Source: JABDGV01 sp964577935
GTDB taxonomy: Bacteria; Chlamydiota; Chlamydiia; Chlamydiales; FEN-1388
Direction of reading: 5' to 3'
Length of the DNA stretch: 64,000 bases
NCBI GenBank assembly: GCA_964577935.1
Contig: CAZOAJ010000012.1
Location: 1 to 64,000, forward strand
The position numbers and the translations under genes are program-made. The notes under the pieces are model-generated. The model did no database searches. It saw nothing but the letters and a program-made list of their open reading frames with translations, and had not been told where the DNA came from. Within the stretch, counting starts at the first letter, position 1. Each line of letters begins with the position of its first letter. Shown one piece after another: positions 9,394 through 17,590 of this stretch.

Positions 9394-11373
9394 ATGAGTT
9401 TCATTCCCGATGCATCAGCAGGATCTTCGTCAGATTATCCTCAAGAAATGAGGAGGAGTGGATCGAGTTCTCCATCAGAGGGTCTGCAAGGACGAAGAGT
9501 CAAAAAGAAACAAGCCAATAAGAATTCTGATGAGGCTATGGCAGGAGCGTCATCTCAAGCGTTGAAGCGCAAACGTGAAGAAGAATTCAGAGTAGATGCG
9601 CTGGCTGCAAAAAAAGCAACGCCTGTTCGCTCGCCAGGACAAAAAATGTTTGACCATGTAGGGCGCACGTTGGCTGGATTTGTACCTAAAGAGTCAATTT
9701 CAAGCTTAAGCTTGGTCAGTAAGCATGCGCATAGAGTGCTTCAAGAGAATCCATCGAAAGAAGTTGCTATTGAGAAAGTTGCGAAGCGACCAGATTCATT
9801 TAATGTTTTAGGAGCTTATCTCAAAAAAGACCATGAAGTGCTTGCCTCTTTAATATCTGTGCAGCCAGAGAAGTTCTTTGGCCTCTCGTCAAAAGATCAA
9901 ATGAATCAGAATATCATTGGAACTTTTGTTGAGACGCATATTATGAATTCAGGTCTTGATGACCAGTTTGAGAACGAAGAGATTGATCAATCTCAATATC
10001 TTGATCGATGCGGCGATCTGTTCAATGGTTTATCTGCAGAGGTGCAAAAACAATCTACTCTTGGCCCAGTTGAAAAAGATCTCTTATTGTTTGCTCTCAA
10101 GCGAGAGCTTTATGTCTCTGCATTTTCAACGATTAAAGATGACTTGTCTATAGATAATGTGATGATGGTTACTTATCCTGAAATTGAGGATTCGGATCCT
10201 GAATCACTGTCAGGAGATCTAGAGTCGATTGATAATATATATGACTTTATTGAGCATGTCCCGAATGATCTTAGGGTTGATAAAGAGTTTATTCACAGAT
10301 TAATGGGTATAGAACCAGGAGTGGTTTCTGCATTGCTTGTTGAGGCTGGGTCTCAAAAAACAAATCCTTTTTTTGCTGAAGATAGGACTCCATCAAAAAT
10401 TATTGAGTTGATTGCTGATAAAAACGTGCTCCTAGATCTCGTTGAAAACGATGTCCGTTACGCAGGTGTTTTAGGCGGGGCTCATGTTCAAAAATTATTG
10501 GCCGATAAAAGCAATATTCCTGAGTTTGTAAAAATTGAGGGCGCTGCAAAATATCTTCCAGTGCTCATGAAAGACAGTGCAGATATTATTAAAGAGGCAG
10601 TTTCCGTTTCATCTCATAATCTAGAGTTTGCCTCAGACCGGCTTAAAGGAGATCCACAATTCATCAAAAGCCTTATTGCTTCAAAGCCTGATAGTCTCAA
10701 ATATGCATCGAATGCTCTGAAGGGTGATAGGCAATTTATTAAGGAGCTTGTTGCTATTTCTCCAGAAAATCTTGAATATGCCGACAATGCCCTTAAAAAT
10801 GATAAAGCGTTTATTAAAGAGCTCGTTTCGATATCTCCTAAAAGTCTCGGATATGCGTCTCAAAGTCTTCGAGACAGCGAAGAATTTATTCAGGAGCTTA
10901 TAACTTTCCCTTCTGAAAGAAGGGATGATAAGCAATTTATGAAGAATCTGATTGCTGGTGCTCCTATAGCTCTCAAGTTTTTGCCAGATACTCTTAGGGA
11001 TGATAAAGAGTTTATGAGAGAGCTGGTTCTGATGCCCCCTCAAAAAAGAGTGCGGTTAATAAATATAACTCATTCTGTGGCTAATTTAGAGGCTGCATCA
11101 GTCCGTTTAAAAAATGATGCACAATTTATTAAAGAGTTGATTTCAAGCGTATCAGATTGTCAGACGTCTCTCCTCGTGCTTGTGTTTTGCATGTCGGAAA
11201 CACTGAGGGATAATCAAGAGGTGATGAGTGAGTTTGTTAGAGTTATGCCATCTCTTATAAGAGCTGCATCTGACCGGATTCGTGATGATGAAAAAATCAT
11301 GAAAGAGCTTGAGTCTATAGCGGGTCAACCTCTCTCTGATTTTCCTCGTATAACGCAAGAAATGACTTTGTGA
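9394..11373 (+). CDS. F-box-like protein with DUF4116-type repeats, candidate effector
   Basis: The 659-residue protein has a polar, Ser-rich N-terminus (1-80) and an F-box-like helical segment at about 85-120 (GFVPKESISSLSLVSKHAHR). From about 395 to 640 it has repeats of 25 residues with consensus L-x-YAS-x-xLKxDxxFIKELVxxxPxx, resembling the DUF4116 repeats common in amoeba-associated bacteria and giant viruses. F-box proteins bind Skp1 and recruit substrates to SCF ligases, so this may bring a host protein to the host SCF (inference). No signal peptide, as expected for a type III substrate. The repeats are clear; the F-box call is moderate. Confidence 0.75.
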   Translation: MSFIPDASAGSSSDYPQEMRRSGSSSPSEGLQGRRVKKKQANKNSDEAMAGASSQALKRKREEEFRVDALAAKKATPVRSPGQKMFDHVGRTLAGFVPKESISSLSLVSKHAHRVLQENPSKEVAIEKVAKRPDSFNVLGAYLKKDHEVLASLISVQPEKFFGLSSKDQMNQNIIGTFVETHIMNSGLDDQFENEEIDQSQYLDRCGDLFNGLSAEVQKQSTLGPVEKDLLLFALKRELYVSAFSTIKDDLSIDNVMMVTYPEIEDSDPESLSGDLESIDNIYDFIEHVPNDLRVDKEFIHRLMGIEPGVVSALLVEAGSQKTNPFFAEDRTPSKIIELIADKNVLLDLVENDVRYAGVLGGAHVQKLLADKSNIPEFVKIEGAAKYLPVLMKDSADIIKEAVSVSSHNLEFASDRLKGDPQFIKSLIASKPDSLKYASNALKGDRQFIKELVAISPENLEYADNALKNDKAFIKELVSISPKSLGYASQSLRDSEEFIQELITFPSERRDDKQFMKNLIAGAPIALKFLPDTLRDDKEFMRELVLMPPQKRVRLINITHSVANLEAASVRLKNDAQFIKELISSVSDCQTSLLVLVFCMSETLRDNQEVMSEFVRVMPSLIRAASDRIRDDEKIMKELESIAGQPLSDFPRITQEMTL

Positions 11374-11441
11374 TGCTCTTTTCGTTCACGCGATTTATTT
11401 AGAGTAAAACAATATTCATATTCTTATCGTGGCTGTTTATT

Positions 11442-13286
11442 TTAGATGGATTTTGGATGTATTCCATTAAATTTGACACAAACTCCATCAACGACGGCTT
11501 GATTGTCTTTATAATAGCCACTGGTTGGAGTGATCGTGAAAAGGTATTGTCCAAGCTGTGATGCCATGGCTGAAAAATTTGACGTTGATTGTATGAGGCA
11601 ATCGAATTTCCCGATTGAATAGAAGTCGCGCCACATAGCGGATCCATCTTGAAACTTGTTACTCCACCCATATCCCCAGGTAATTTTTGGGCTCTTGAGT
11701 TCCAACGAGTACTTCTTAACGATCACTTCAGGATGTTTGTCGTCCGTAAAAATATAGACGTAGAGAGGTTTATCAGGGCAGAGTTCCAAAACCCGTTTAA
11801 TCTGAGAGATGTAATAATTATCGGGAGGGAATTTTAGAGGGAGGACTTTTGATATTTCTGAGTAATTATCCCAGTCTCCGCCACGGCGAACATGGACGGC
11901 TACGGTCATTTTATCGTGAGGAAGAGGCAATGTAGGTATGGGAGACTTGGGAGTTAGGCATTCTACAACCTCTTTGTGAAATTCTGGGTGCTCCCAATCA
12001 ACTGCTATATAAGGTGAGTATCCTAAAAGACTTTTTTGAAGTTCGGTCTGATTATCATGTTCAAATTTGCAGTCGCATGCAAACGGGATCGTGAAAAGAG
12101 TCGAATTTGGAGTCTTTGTTACCTGTTCAATTTTTGATATCGTGAACGTCTTGTTAAATGTGTATTCGTCAGAAAGGGGCGGTTCTCTTACGGATAGTTG
12201 AAGCATCTCGGCACCTGAAAAGGGGATGTAAAAGAATGGAAGTCCATGCTTCCAAGCGATCCACTTAGCATGAAAATAGGAGATTAGGTTGTCTCCAAAT
12301 CTTCCGCCGCTGAAGCCATAGGTGACTCCATTGTTTTTCTGTGGTTTTTTTGAGGGTGTGCTTTCAACCTTTCCTGCAAGATGGGATCTACTTCTTTCAT
12401 CGACCGGTTTCCAGGTAATCAATTGGTTATTTTGATGCGTCCGTGGAAGTTCTGGTAAGATTTCTCCTGAGCGTTTATTTTTGAAAAGATATGTTATAAA
12501 CTCATCCGGAGACATGGATTTGTCTGAGTGATTCCACGTTATATAGCCTCTAGGAGCTAAGCATACAACTTTCGAGATGTACGCATCTTGTTCCGTTCTT
12601 GGTAAGGTAGAAAAAGCGTAGTTGCTGATTATGAGATCGACTTTTGAAAGGTCAATTTTATTTAGGTCATGCGCTTCGTTCGATTTGTGTGATGAGGTTA
12701 TCGTATCACTGTCGATGTATCGCACATTTTTAACACCAAGTTTGTCCAGGTATTTTTTGCTTAGGCGGTTACAATTCGGTAGGTCTATTAAGGTGTAGCT
12801 TGCAAATCCGCAAAGCCTTGCTAAAATGCGGCAAAGACCTCCATAGCCGCCGCCTATTTCAACAATGTGTAAGTTTTTAAGATCCCCAAATTGATATTGA
12901 ATGTCACCTGCTGTTTTAATGTATCTTAATGTTGTGGGTGAGAATGTACCTATGGATTCGTATGTGTATGTCTGAGGATTTCCAAGTGAATCATTAACGC
13001 GAAAGTCGTCGCATTTTTCAAGAAGGTCGGGATATTCTTCACGTATTATTTCTAAATATCGAAGTCCATCTTCATAGCTGAGGTGTTCAAGTATTTTTCT
13101 ATAGGCTTCGTTGCTCTTAAAGTTTGCAAATACTCCATTATTGCTTGCTGCGATTTTGCAGAATTCGTGGTAATCAATTATTTCGGGAGATGTTTGTGCG
13201 GTTGCAGAATTTGGAAAGATTGTCGCAAGTATAACTGAGATTATTATGAAAAAAGCTTGCTGACATGTGTCTTTTGATCGAGTCAT
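11442..13286 (-). CDS. Exported fusion: sugar O-methyltransferase plus GT11-like fucosyltransferase
   Basis: The 614-residue protein starts with a Sec-like signal (hydrophobic residues 11-23, ending NSATAQTS). The N-terminal half (about 35-300) matches the putative sugar O-methyltransferase family, with the SAM loop VEIGGGYGGLCRIL near residue 145. The C-terminal half (about 320-614) resembles alpha-1,2-fucosyltransferases: GGRFGDNLISYFHAKW at its start and the HVRRGGD motif near 463. The fusion would add and methylate a sugar in one polypeptide. It lies alone on the minus strand between the F-box gene and ffh. Confidence 0.8.
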   Translation of the reverse strand: MTRSKDTCQQAFFIIISVILATIFPNSATAQTSPEIIDYHEFCKIAASNNGVFANFKSNEAYRKILEHLSYEDGLRYLEIIREEYPDLLEKCDDFRVNDSLGNPQTYTYESIGTFSPTTLRYIKTAGDIQYQFGDLKNLHIVEIGGGYGGLCRILARLCGFASYTLIDLPNCNRLSKKYLDKLGVKNVRYIDSDTITSSHKSNEAHDLNKIDLSKVDLIISNYAFSTLPRTEQDAYISKVVCLAPRGYITWNHSDKSMSPDEFITYLFKNKRSGEILPELPRTHQNNQLITWKPVDERSRSHLAGKVESTPSKKPQKNNGVTYGFSGGRFGDNLISYFHAKWIAWKHGLPFFYIPFSGAEMLQLSVREPPLSDEYTFNKTFTISKIEQVTKTPNSTLFTIPFACDCKFEHDNQTELQKSLLGYSPYIAVDWEHPEFHKEVVECLTPKSPIPTLPLPHDKMTVAVHVRRGGDWDNYSEISKVLPLKFPPDNYYISQIKRVLELCPDKPLYVYIFTDDKHPEVIVKKYSLELKSPKITWGYGWSNKFQDGSAMWRDFYSIGKFDCLIQSTSNFSAMASQLGQYLFTITPTSGYYKDNQAVVDGVCVKFNGIHPKSI

Positions 13287-13516
13287 ATTTGTATCTATTG
13301 AGTTTATGAGGTTGTGAGAATAGGTAAAAGCGTGACTAAAATTCTATAAATCTTGTGACACTCTATAAAAAATAAATAAAATTGTATCGAGGGTCGCTGT
13401 TTTTTTCGGGTCTAGGCAGAAAGGCTTGTAAAGTGAAAACTTTGCAGTGATTCTTAAATCACTCTTGTGTAGAATGTCTTAGCACGAATCAACTCATGGG
13501 TTAACAAATTTAGATA

Positions 13517-14848
13517 ATGTTTTCTGGATTATCCGATAAGCTCCAAGGCGCATTTACAAAACTTTTTGGTCCCAAAAAGCTAACTGAAGACAACATACAA
13601 GAAGCAATTGGCGACGTACGTCTTGCTCTTCTTGATGCTGATGTTCAGTATGGTGTCGTTCGGGATTTTATCAAAGGAGTGAAGGAAAGATCCGTAGGGG
13701 CAGACCTTTTTAAAGCGGTCTCTCCAGGCCAGCAATTTGTCAAAATTGTCCATGATGAAATGATTCACTTGCTTGGCGGCGAAGAAGTCTCATTTGCTCT
13801 TAACAAAAAGCCCTCTGTTGTTATGCTATGCGGTCTTCAGGGCTCTGGGAAAACGACTGCCGCCGCAAAATTTGCCAAGTTTGCTAAAGAAAAGCTTGGA
13901 GTGAAGTCTCCTTGTCTTGTTGCATGCGATTTAGCGCGTCCTGCAGCTATTGAACAGCTACGAGTTTTATCTGAACAGGTTGGAGCGCACTTCTATACAC
14001 TGCCTCAAGCTCCTTCTGCAGTAGCTGTTGCTCGAGAAGTGATGCGGCAATCTGAAAATGCCCCCTGGGATTTAATTATTCTTGATACAGCAGGAAGGCT
14101 TGCTATCGATGAATCTTTGATGTCTGAGCTCTCCCAGATTCGTGAGATCTCAAATCCGTCCGAAGTTTTCTTTGTTGCAAACGCATCGATGGGTCAAGAT
14201 GCGATCAAAACGGCGAGTGCATTCTCTGAAAAAGTCGGTGTGACTGGAAATATCCTCACTATGCTTGATGGTTCTGCTCGCGCAGGAGCTGCCTTGTCGA
14301 TTGTAAAAGTCACTGGAAAGCCTATCTTTTTTGAAGGTATTGGCGAAAAAGTGGCTGATTTTAGACCATTTCATCCAGCTTCTCTTGCTGATCGAATTTT
14401 GGGTATGGGGGATACCATTAACCTGGTTCGTCAGGCCCAAGAGCATATTAAGGAAGAGGATGCTCAAGAGCTTGAGAAAAAGCTTCGTAAGGCTTCATTT
14501 ACCTATGAAGATTTTCTTAAGCAGATGCAGATGGTGAAGAAGATGGGCTCGTTAAAGAGTCTTCTTGGAATGATTCCTGGAATGTCCAAGCTTAAAGAGC
14601 TTGATTTTGATGAAAAAGAGTTTTTTAAAACTGAGGCGATTATCCTCTCGATGACGAATCAAGAGCGTACAGAGGGGTGTGAGCTTAGTGTGAGTCGACG
14701 ACGTCGCATTGCTAAAGGAAGTGGTACGTCCATCGACGATATCAATAAGCTTGTTAAAAGTTTTAAACAAGCAAAGCAATTATTTAAGAATATGCCCAGC
14801 CCGAAGCAGCTGGAAAAGTTGATTGGAGGAAAACAAATATGGCGCTGA
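13517..14848 (+). CDS. ffh: Signal recognition particle protein Ffh
   Basis: GTPase of the bacterial SRP that targets nascent inner-membrane proteins. In 443 residues it has an N-terminal helical domain, the G domain (GLQGSGKTT P-loop, DTAGRL, TMLDGSARAG) and a Met-rich M domain with the RNA-binding SRRRRIAKGSGTS. Its 3' end overlaps rpsP by 10 bases, consistent with translational coupling in ffh-rpsP-trmD-rplS-rnhB. Confidence 0.97.
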   Translation: MFSGLSDKLQGAFTKLFGPKKLTEDNIQEAIGDVRLALLDADVQYGVVRDFIKGVKERSVGADLFKAVSPGQQFVKIVHDEMIHLLGGEEVSFALNKKPSVVMLCGLQGSGKTTAAAKFAKFAKEKLGVKSPCLVACDLARPAAIEQLRVLSEQVGAHFYTLPQAPSAVAVAREVMRQSENAPWDLIILDTAGRLAIDESLMSELSQIREISNPSEVFFVANASMGQDAIKTASAFSEKVGVTGNILTMLDGSARAGAALSIVKVTGKPIFFEGIGEKVADFRPFHPASLADRILGMGDTINLVRQAQEHIKEEDAQELEKKLRKASFTYEDFLKQMQMVKKMGSLKSLLGMIPGMSKLKELDFDEKEFFKTEAIILSMTNQERTEGCELSVSRRRRIAKGSGTSIDDINKLVKSFKQAKQLFKNMPSPKQLEKLIGGKQIWR

Positions 14849-15168
14849 AGATTCGCCTTCGACAGCAGGGTTGTACGAATCATATCGTCTACCGTATTGT
14901 TGTTGCTGACAGCCGTTCGCCACGTGATGGAAAATATATCGAAGCTATTGGTTGGTACAATCCAAAAGCTCGAGAAGGTCTTGAAAAGTTCAATGTGCAT
15001 GCAGATCGCTTGCAGCATTGGTTGGGCAACGGTGCTCAAATTTCCGAAACAGTTGCATCTATTATGAAAAGTGCAGCTGCAGGTGTTATGCAGCAGCATC
15101 AGCAGAAGCTCGAGCAGCGACGTGTTAAGCGCGCTAAAGCTCGTCGTGATGCACGTAAAGCAGCGTAA
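14839..15168 (+). CDS. rpsP: 30S ribosomal protein S16
   Basis: A 109-residue S16 opening MALKIRLRQQGCTNHIVYRI with VADSRSPRDGKYIE and IGWYNPK following. The C-terminus is extended by a basic helix (about 85-109). It overlaps the end of ffh. Confidence 0.97.
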   Translation: MALKIRLRQQGCTNHIVYRIVVADSRSPRDGKYIEAIGWYNPKAREGLEKFNVHADRLQHWLGNGAQISETVASIMKSAAAGVMQQHQQKLEQRRVKRAKARRDARKAA

Positions 15169-15211
15169 CTGTTCGGTTATTTATTCTAAGCGAGAGAGGG
15201 TCTAGTTCGTC

Positions 15212-16291
15212 ATGTTTCATGTCGATATTCTCTCTCTTTTTCCTGGTTACTTCGTAAGTCCTCTGAACACAAGCATTCTTGCGCGAGCTCAGAAAGCTGG
15301 ACTTATACAAGTTGATCTCCATGACATAAGAGCCTATTCACAAGAGCCTCGTCATAAAGTTGATGAGAGACCTTTTGGTGGAGGGCCTGGCATGGTGATG
15401 ATGGCAGATCCTGTGGCACGTGCTATTGCTTCCGTTCGCACGAGCAAGTCTCATGTAGTCTATTTAAGTCCTCGAGGTATTCCATTCTCATCGAAGGTTG
15501 CTCGAAGGCTTTCCCAATATGAGCATCTCGTTCTTCTTTCAGGTCATTATGAAGGTATCGATCAAAGAGTCTTGGACTCTGATGTCGATGAAGAAATCTC
15601 AATTGGTGATTATGTATTAACCAATGGGTGTCTTGCGTCACTTGTCGTTTTGGATGCTACCATACGTTTTATCCCAGATGTCCTTGGACATGAAGAAGCC
15701 TCTCTTCAAGACTCATTTGAAGATGGATTGCTTGACTGTGCACATTATACAAAGCCTCTTGAATATAAGGGGAAAATAGTTCCTGAAGTCCTCAGATCGG
15801 GTGATCATAAGAAGATTGCTGATTGGCGCTATGGGGAACGTCTGGATAGAACTAAGCGAGTGCGGCCAGATATTTATGCTCGCTATTTAGCAGATTCCTT
15901 TGTGGGTGCTGTTAAAGATGAAGAGAGTGTAGCTAAATATCAAGGTAATGTAGACTATATCGTAGTTCATGTTCAGGATGCCTTGGAGGTGAGTAGGTTT
16001 TGGAAGAATATTGTTTCTTCATCATCTGTCCGTGTTCAGGGGAATCAAGTTACTATTAACTTGGGCCGCTTTTCTCTTATCTACGAAGAGAGTGGAGAGA
16101 AGCATGGTTTTGAAGTAGGTGTGAGTGTAATAGGGCTGCAAGTTTCATCTGCAGTATTTATGCGTCTTGTCTATTTGATAAAAAAAATAGGCAATGGCTC
16201 TATTCAAGATGATTTATGTGCCTTTAAAGATCCTCAGGGAAACTCGTTTGTGGCAAGACGAGAAAATCAAGTAGATGGAATGACGAAATAA
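15212..16291 (+). CDS. trmD: tRNA (guanine-37-N1)-methyltransferase with C-terminal VOC-like domain
   Basis: TrmD methylates G37 of tRNAs reading CNN codons and prevents +1 slippage. Residues 1-235 are the SPOUT enzyme: RPFGGGPGMVM, the knot loops YLSPRGIPF and LSGHYEGIDQRV, and EEISIGDYVLTNG. At 359 residues it is about 110 longer than most bacterial TrmD. Residues about 248-355 look like a glyoxalase/bleomycin-resistance (VOC) domain (VDYIVVHVQDALEVSRFWK, ending in FKDPQGNSFVARR). Chlamydial TrmD proteins are known to be long, so the fusion is probably lineage-wide. The role of the extra domain is unknown. Confidence 0.95.
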   Translation: MFHVDILSLFPGYFVSPLNTSILARAQKAGLIQVDLHDIRAYSQEPRHKVDERPFGGGPGMVMMADPVARAIASVRTSKSHVVYLSPRGIPFSSKVARRLSQYEHLVLLSGHYEGIDQRVLDSDVDEEISIGDYVLTNGCLASLVVLDATIRFIPDVLGHEEASLQDSFEDGLLDCAHYTKPLEYKGKIVPEVLRSGDHKKIADWRYGERLDRTKRVRPDIYARYLADSFVGAVKDEESVAKYQGNVDYIVVHVQDALEVSRFWKNIVSSSSVRVQGNQVTINLGRFSLIYEESGEKHGFEVGVSVIGLQVSSAVFMRLVYLIKKIGNGSIQDDLCAFKDPQGNSFVARRENQVDGMTK

Positions 16292-16405
16292 GATAGAACT
16301 AATTCCACATAATCTGCTATAAACATCGAGCAAAGTTTCTATCGCAGTCTGTCTGTTTCGGCCTGATGCCAAATAGACGTATTTTAGAGTTTTTGGAGTT
16401 TCACG

Positions 16406-16813
16406 ATGAGCAAAAATGCGCTAATCGAATCGTTAGAGCAGCAGCAGCTTAAGCGCGACATCCCTGATTTTCGAGTTGGGGATACTCTCCGAGTTCATCT
16501 TCGAATCGTTGAAGAAGGTGGTAAAGAGCGTATTCAGATGTTTGCTGGAACCTGTATTGGCCGAAATGGTGGCAGCCTCTCCGAGTCTGTAGCCCTCCAT
16601 CGAGTCGCATACGGTGAAGGTATGGAGCGAGTTTTCTTTCTCCACAGCCCAAAAGTTGCTAAGATTGAAGTAGTCCGCCGAGGTGATGTACGAAGAGCGA
16701 AGCTCTACTACCTCAGAGGTACTTCAGGTAAAGCTTCTAAAGTTAAAGCTCGCTATGTATCACAAGATCATGCAAGCCAATCGCAAGTTGCTGTAGAATC
16801 TGTAGCTTCATAA
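16406..16813 (+). CDS. rplS: 50S ribosomal protein L19
   Basis: A 135-residue L19 at the subunit interface, with DTLRVHLRIVEEGGKERIQ, FAGTCIGRNGG, RVFFLHSPKV and RRAKLYYLRG. The 114 bases upstream could hold a separate promoter. The C-terminal residues past 120 are a variable polar tail. Confidence 0.97.
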   Translation: MSKNALIESLEQQQLKRDIPDFRVGDTLRVHLRIVEEGGKERIQMFAGTCIGRNGGSLSESVALHRVAYGEGMERVFFLHSPKVAKIEVVRRGDVRRAKLYYLRGTSGKASKVKARYVSQDHASQSQVAVESVAS

Positions 16814-16838
16814 AGCTTACGATTTCTATATACTACAT

Positions 16839-16869
16839 AGTGTTCAGTGCATTACCTGCGTTGAACACT
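16839..16869 (+). terminator. Inverted repeat between rplS and rnhB
   Basis: An 8-bp stem (agtgttca/tgaacact) with a 15-base loop, followed by tta. Weak as an intrinsic terminator and possibly an attenuator within the operon. Confidence 0.35.
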
Positions 16870-16889
16870 TTACTACATCTTGAGCTTAT

Positions 16890-17480
16890 ATGCTTTCAGC
16901 AGGTGTTGATGAAGTAGGACGAGGAACTCTTGCAGGTCCCGTTGTCGCAGTAGCCTGTATCCTTCCTGATAATTTCCCTGTAGAATCCGTTACAGATAGT
17001 AAGCTTCTTACTCCCAAGCGTCGTGAGAGCCTTTTTTCTTTTATAACAACTTTTGATGGTGTCAGGTGGGCGCAAGCGGGTATATCTGCGCAAGAAATCG
17101 ATCAAATTAATATCCACCAAGCCACTCTTCGAGCCATGCGTTGTGCTATTGAAGAGCTTGATATTGTCCCAGATCATGTCTTTATTGATGGATTGTTTGT
17201 TCCCTCAGGAATTAAGATGAAGGGGACTGCTATTGTTGGAGGCGATGCCAAGTGTCCATCCATTTCAGCCGCATCTATTCTTGCTAAGGTCTTAAGGGAT
17301 CGCCTTATGTGCGACTATCACCATAAATATCCTGCATATCACTTCGATAAGCATAAAGGGTATGGGACAAAAGATCACTTAGTAGCGCTTCATGAATATG
17401 GGCCATGCGAAATACATCGCTTGAGTTTTGAACCTATAAAATCACTTATTCTGAACAGATGTGCTCACGTATCACAATAA
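16890..17480 (+). CDS. rnhB: Ribonuclease HII
   Basis: Cleaves RNA in RNA-DNA hybrids and at single ribonucleotides. The 196 residues open with the catalytic GVDEVGRGTLAGP (Asp-Glu pair near 7-8); further acidic sites lie in HVFIDG near 98 and in the region before SISAASILAKVLRD. Last gene of the chlamydial ffh-rpsP-trmD-rplS-rnhB run. Confidence 0.96.
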   Translation: MLSAGVDEVGRGTLAGPVVAVACILPDNFPVESVTDSKLLTPKRRESLFSFITTFDGVRWAQAGISAQEIDQINIHQATLRAMRCAIEELDIVPDHVFIDGLFVPSGIKMKGTAIVGGDAKCPSISAASILAKVLRDRLMCDYHHKYPAYHFDKHKGYGTKDHLVALHEYGPCEIHRLSFEPIKSLILNRCAHVSQ

Positions 17481-17504
17481 GGTATTGAGCTCGCTATAGT
17501 TGGA

Positions 17505-17532
17505 GTTCGCTATTTGTGAAAGTATAGCGAAC
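17505..17532. terminator. Inverted repeat between rnhB and the convergent HECT gene
   Basis: Perfect 9-bp stem gttcgctat/atagcgaac with a 10-base loop. No T-tract on either strand, so termination is only suggested. Confidence 0.35.
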
Positions 17533-17538
17533 GGCGGA

Positions 17539-17573
17539 CAAGCCATCAGAAATGTGAATTTCATGATGTCTTG
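17539..17573 (-). terminator. 3' hairpin of the first HECT gene
   Basis: Stem caagccatca/tgatgtcttg (one mismatch) around gaaatgtgaatttca. A homologous hairpin with a perfect stem lies at the same place after the second HECT gene (20495-20530). Confidence 0.5.
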
Positions 17574-17590
17574 CCCAAGCAGTTATTAGC

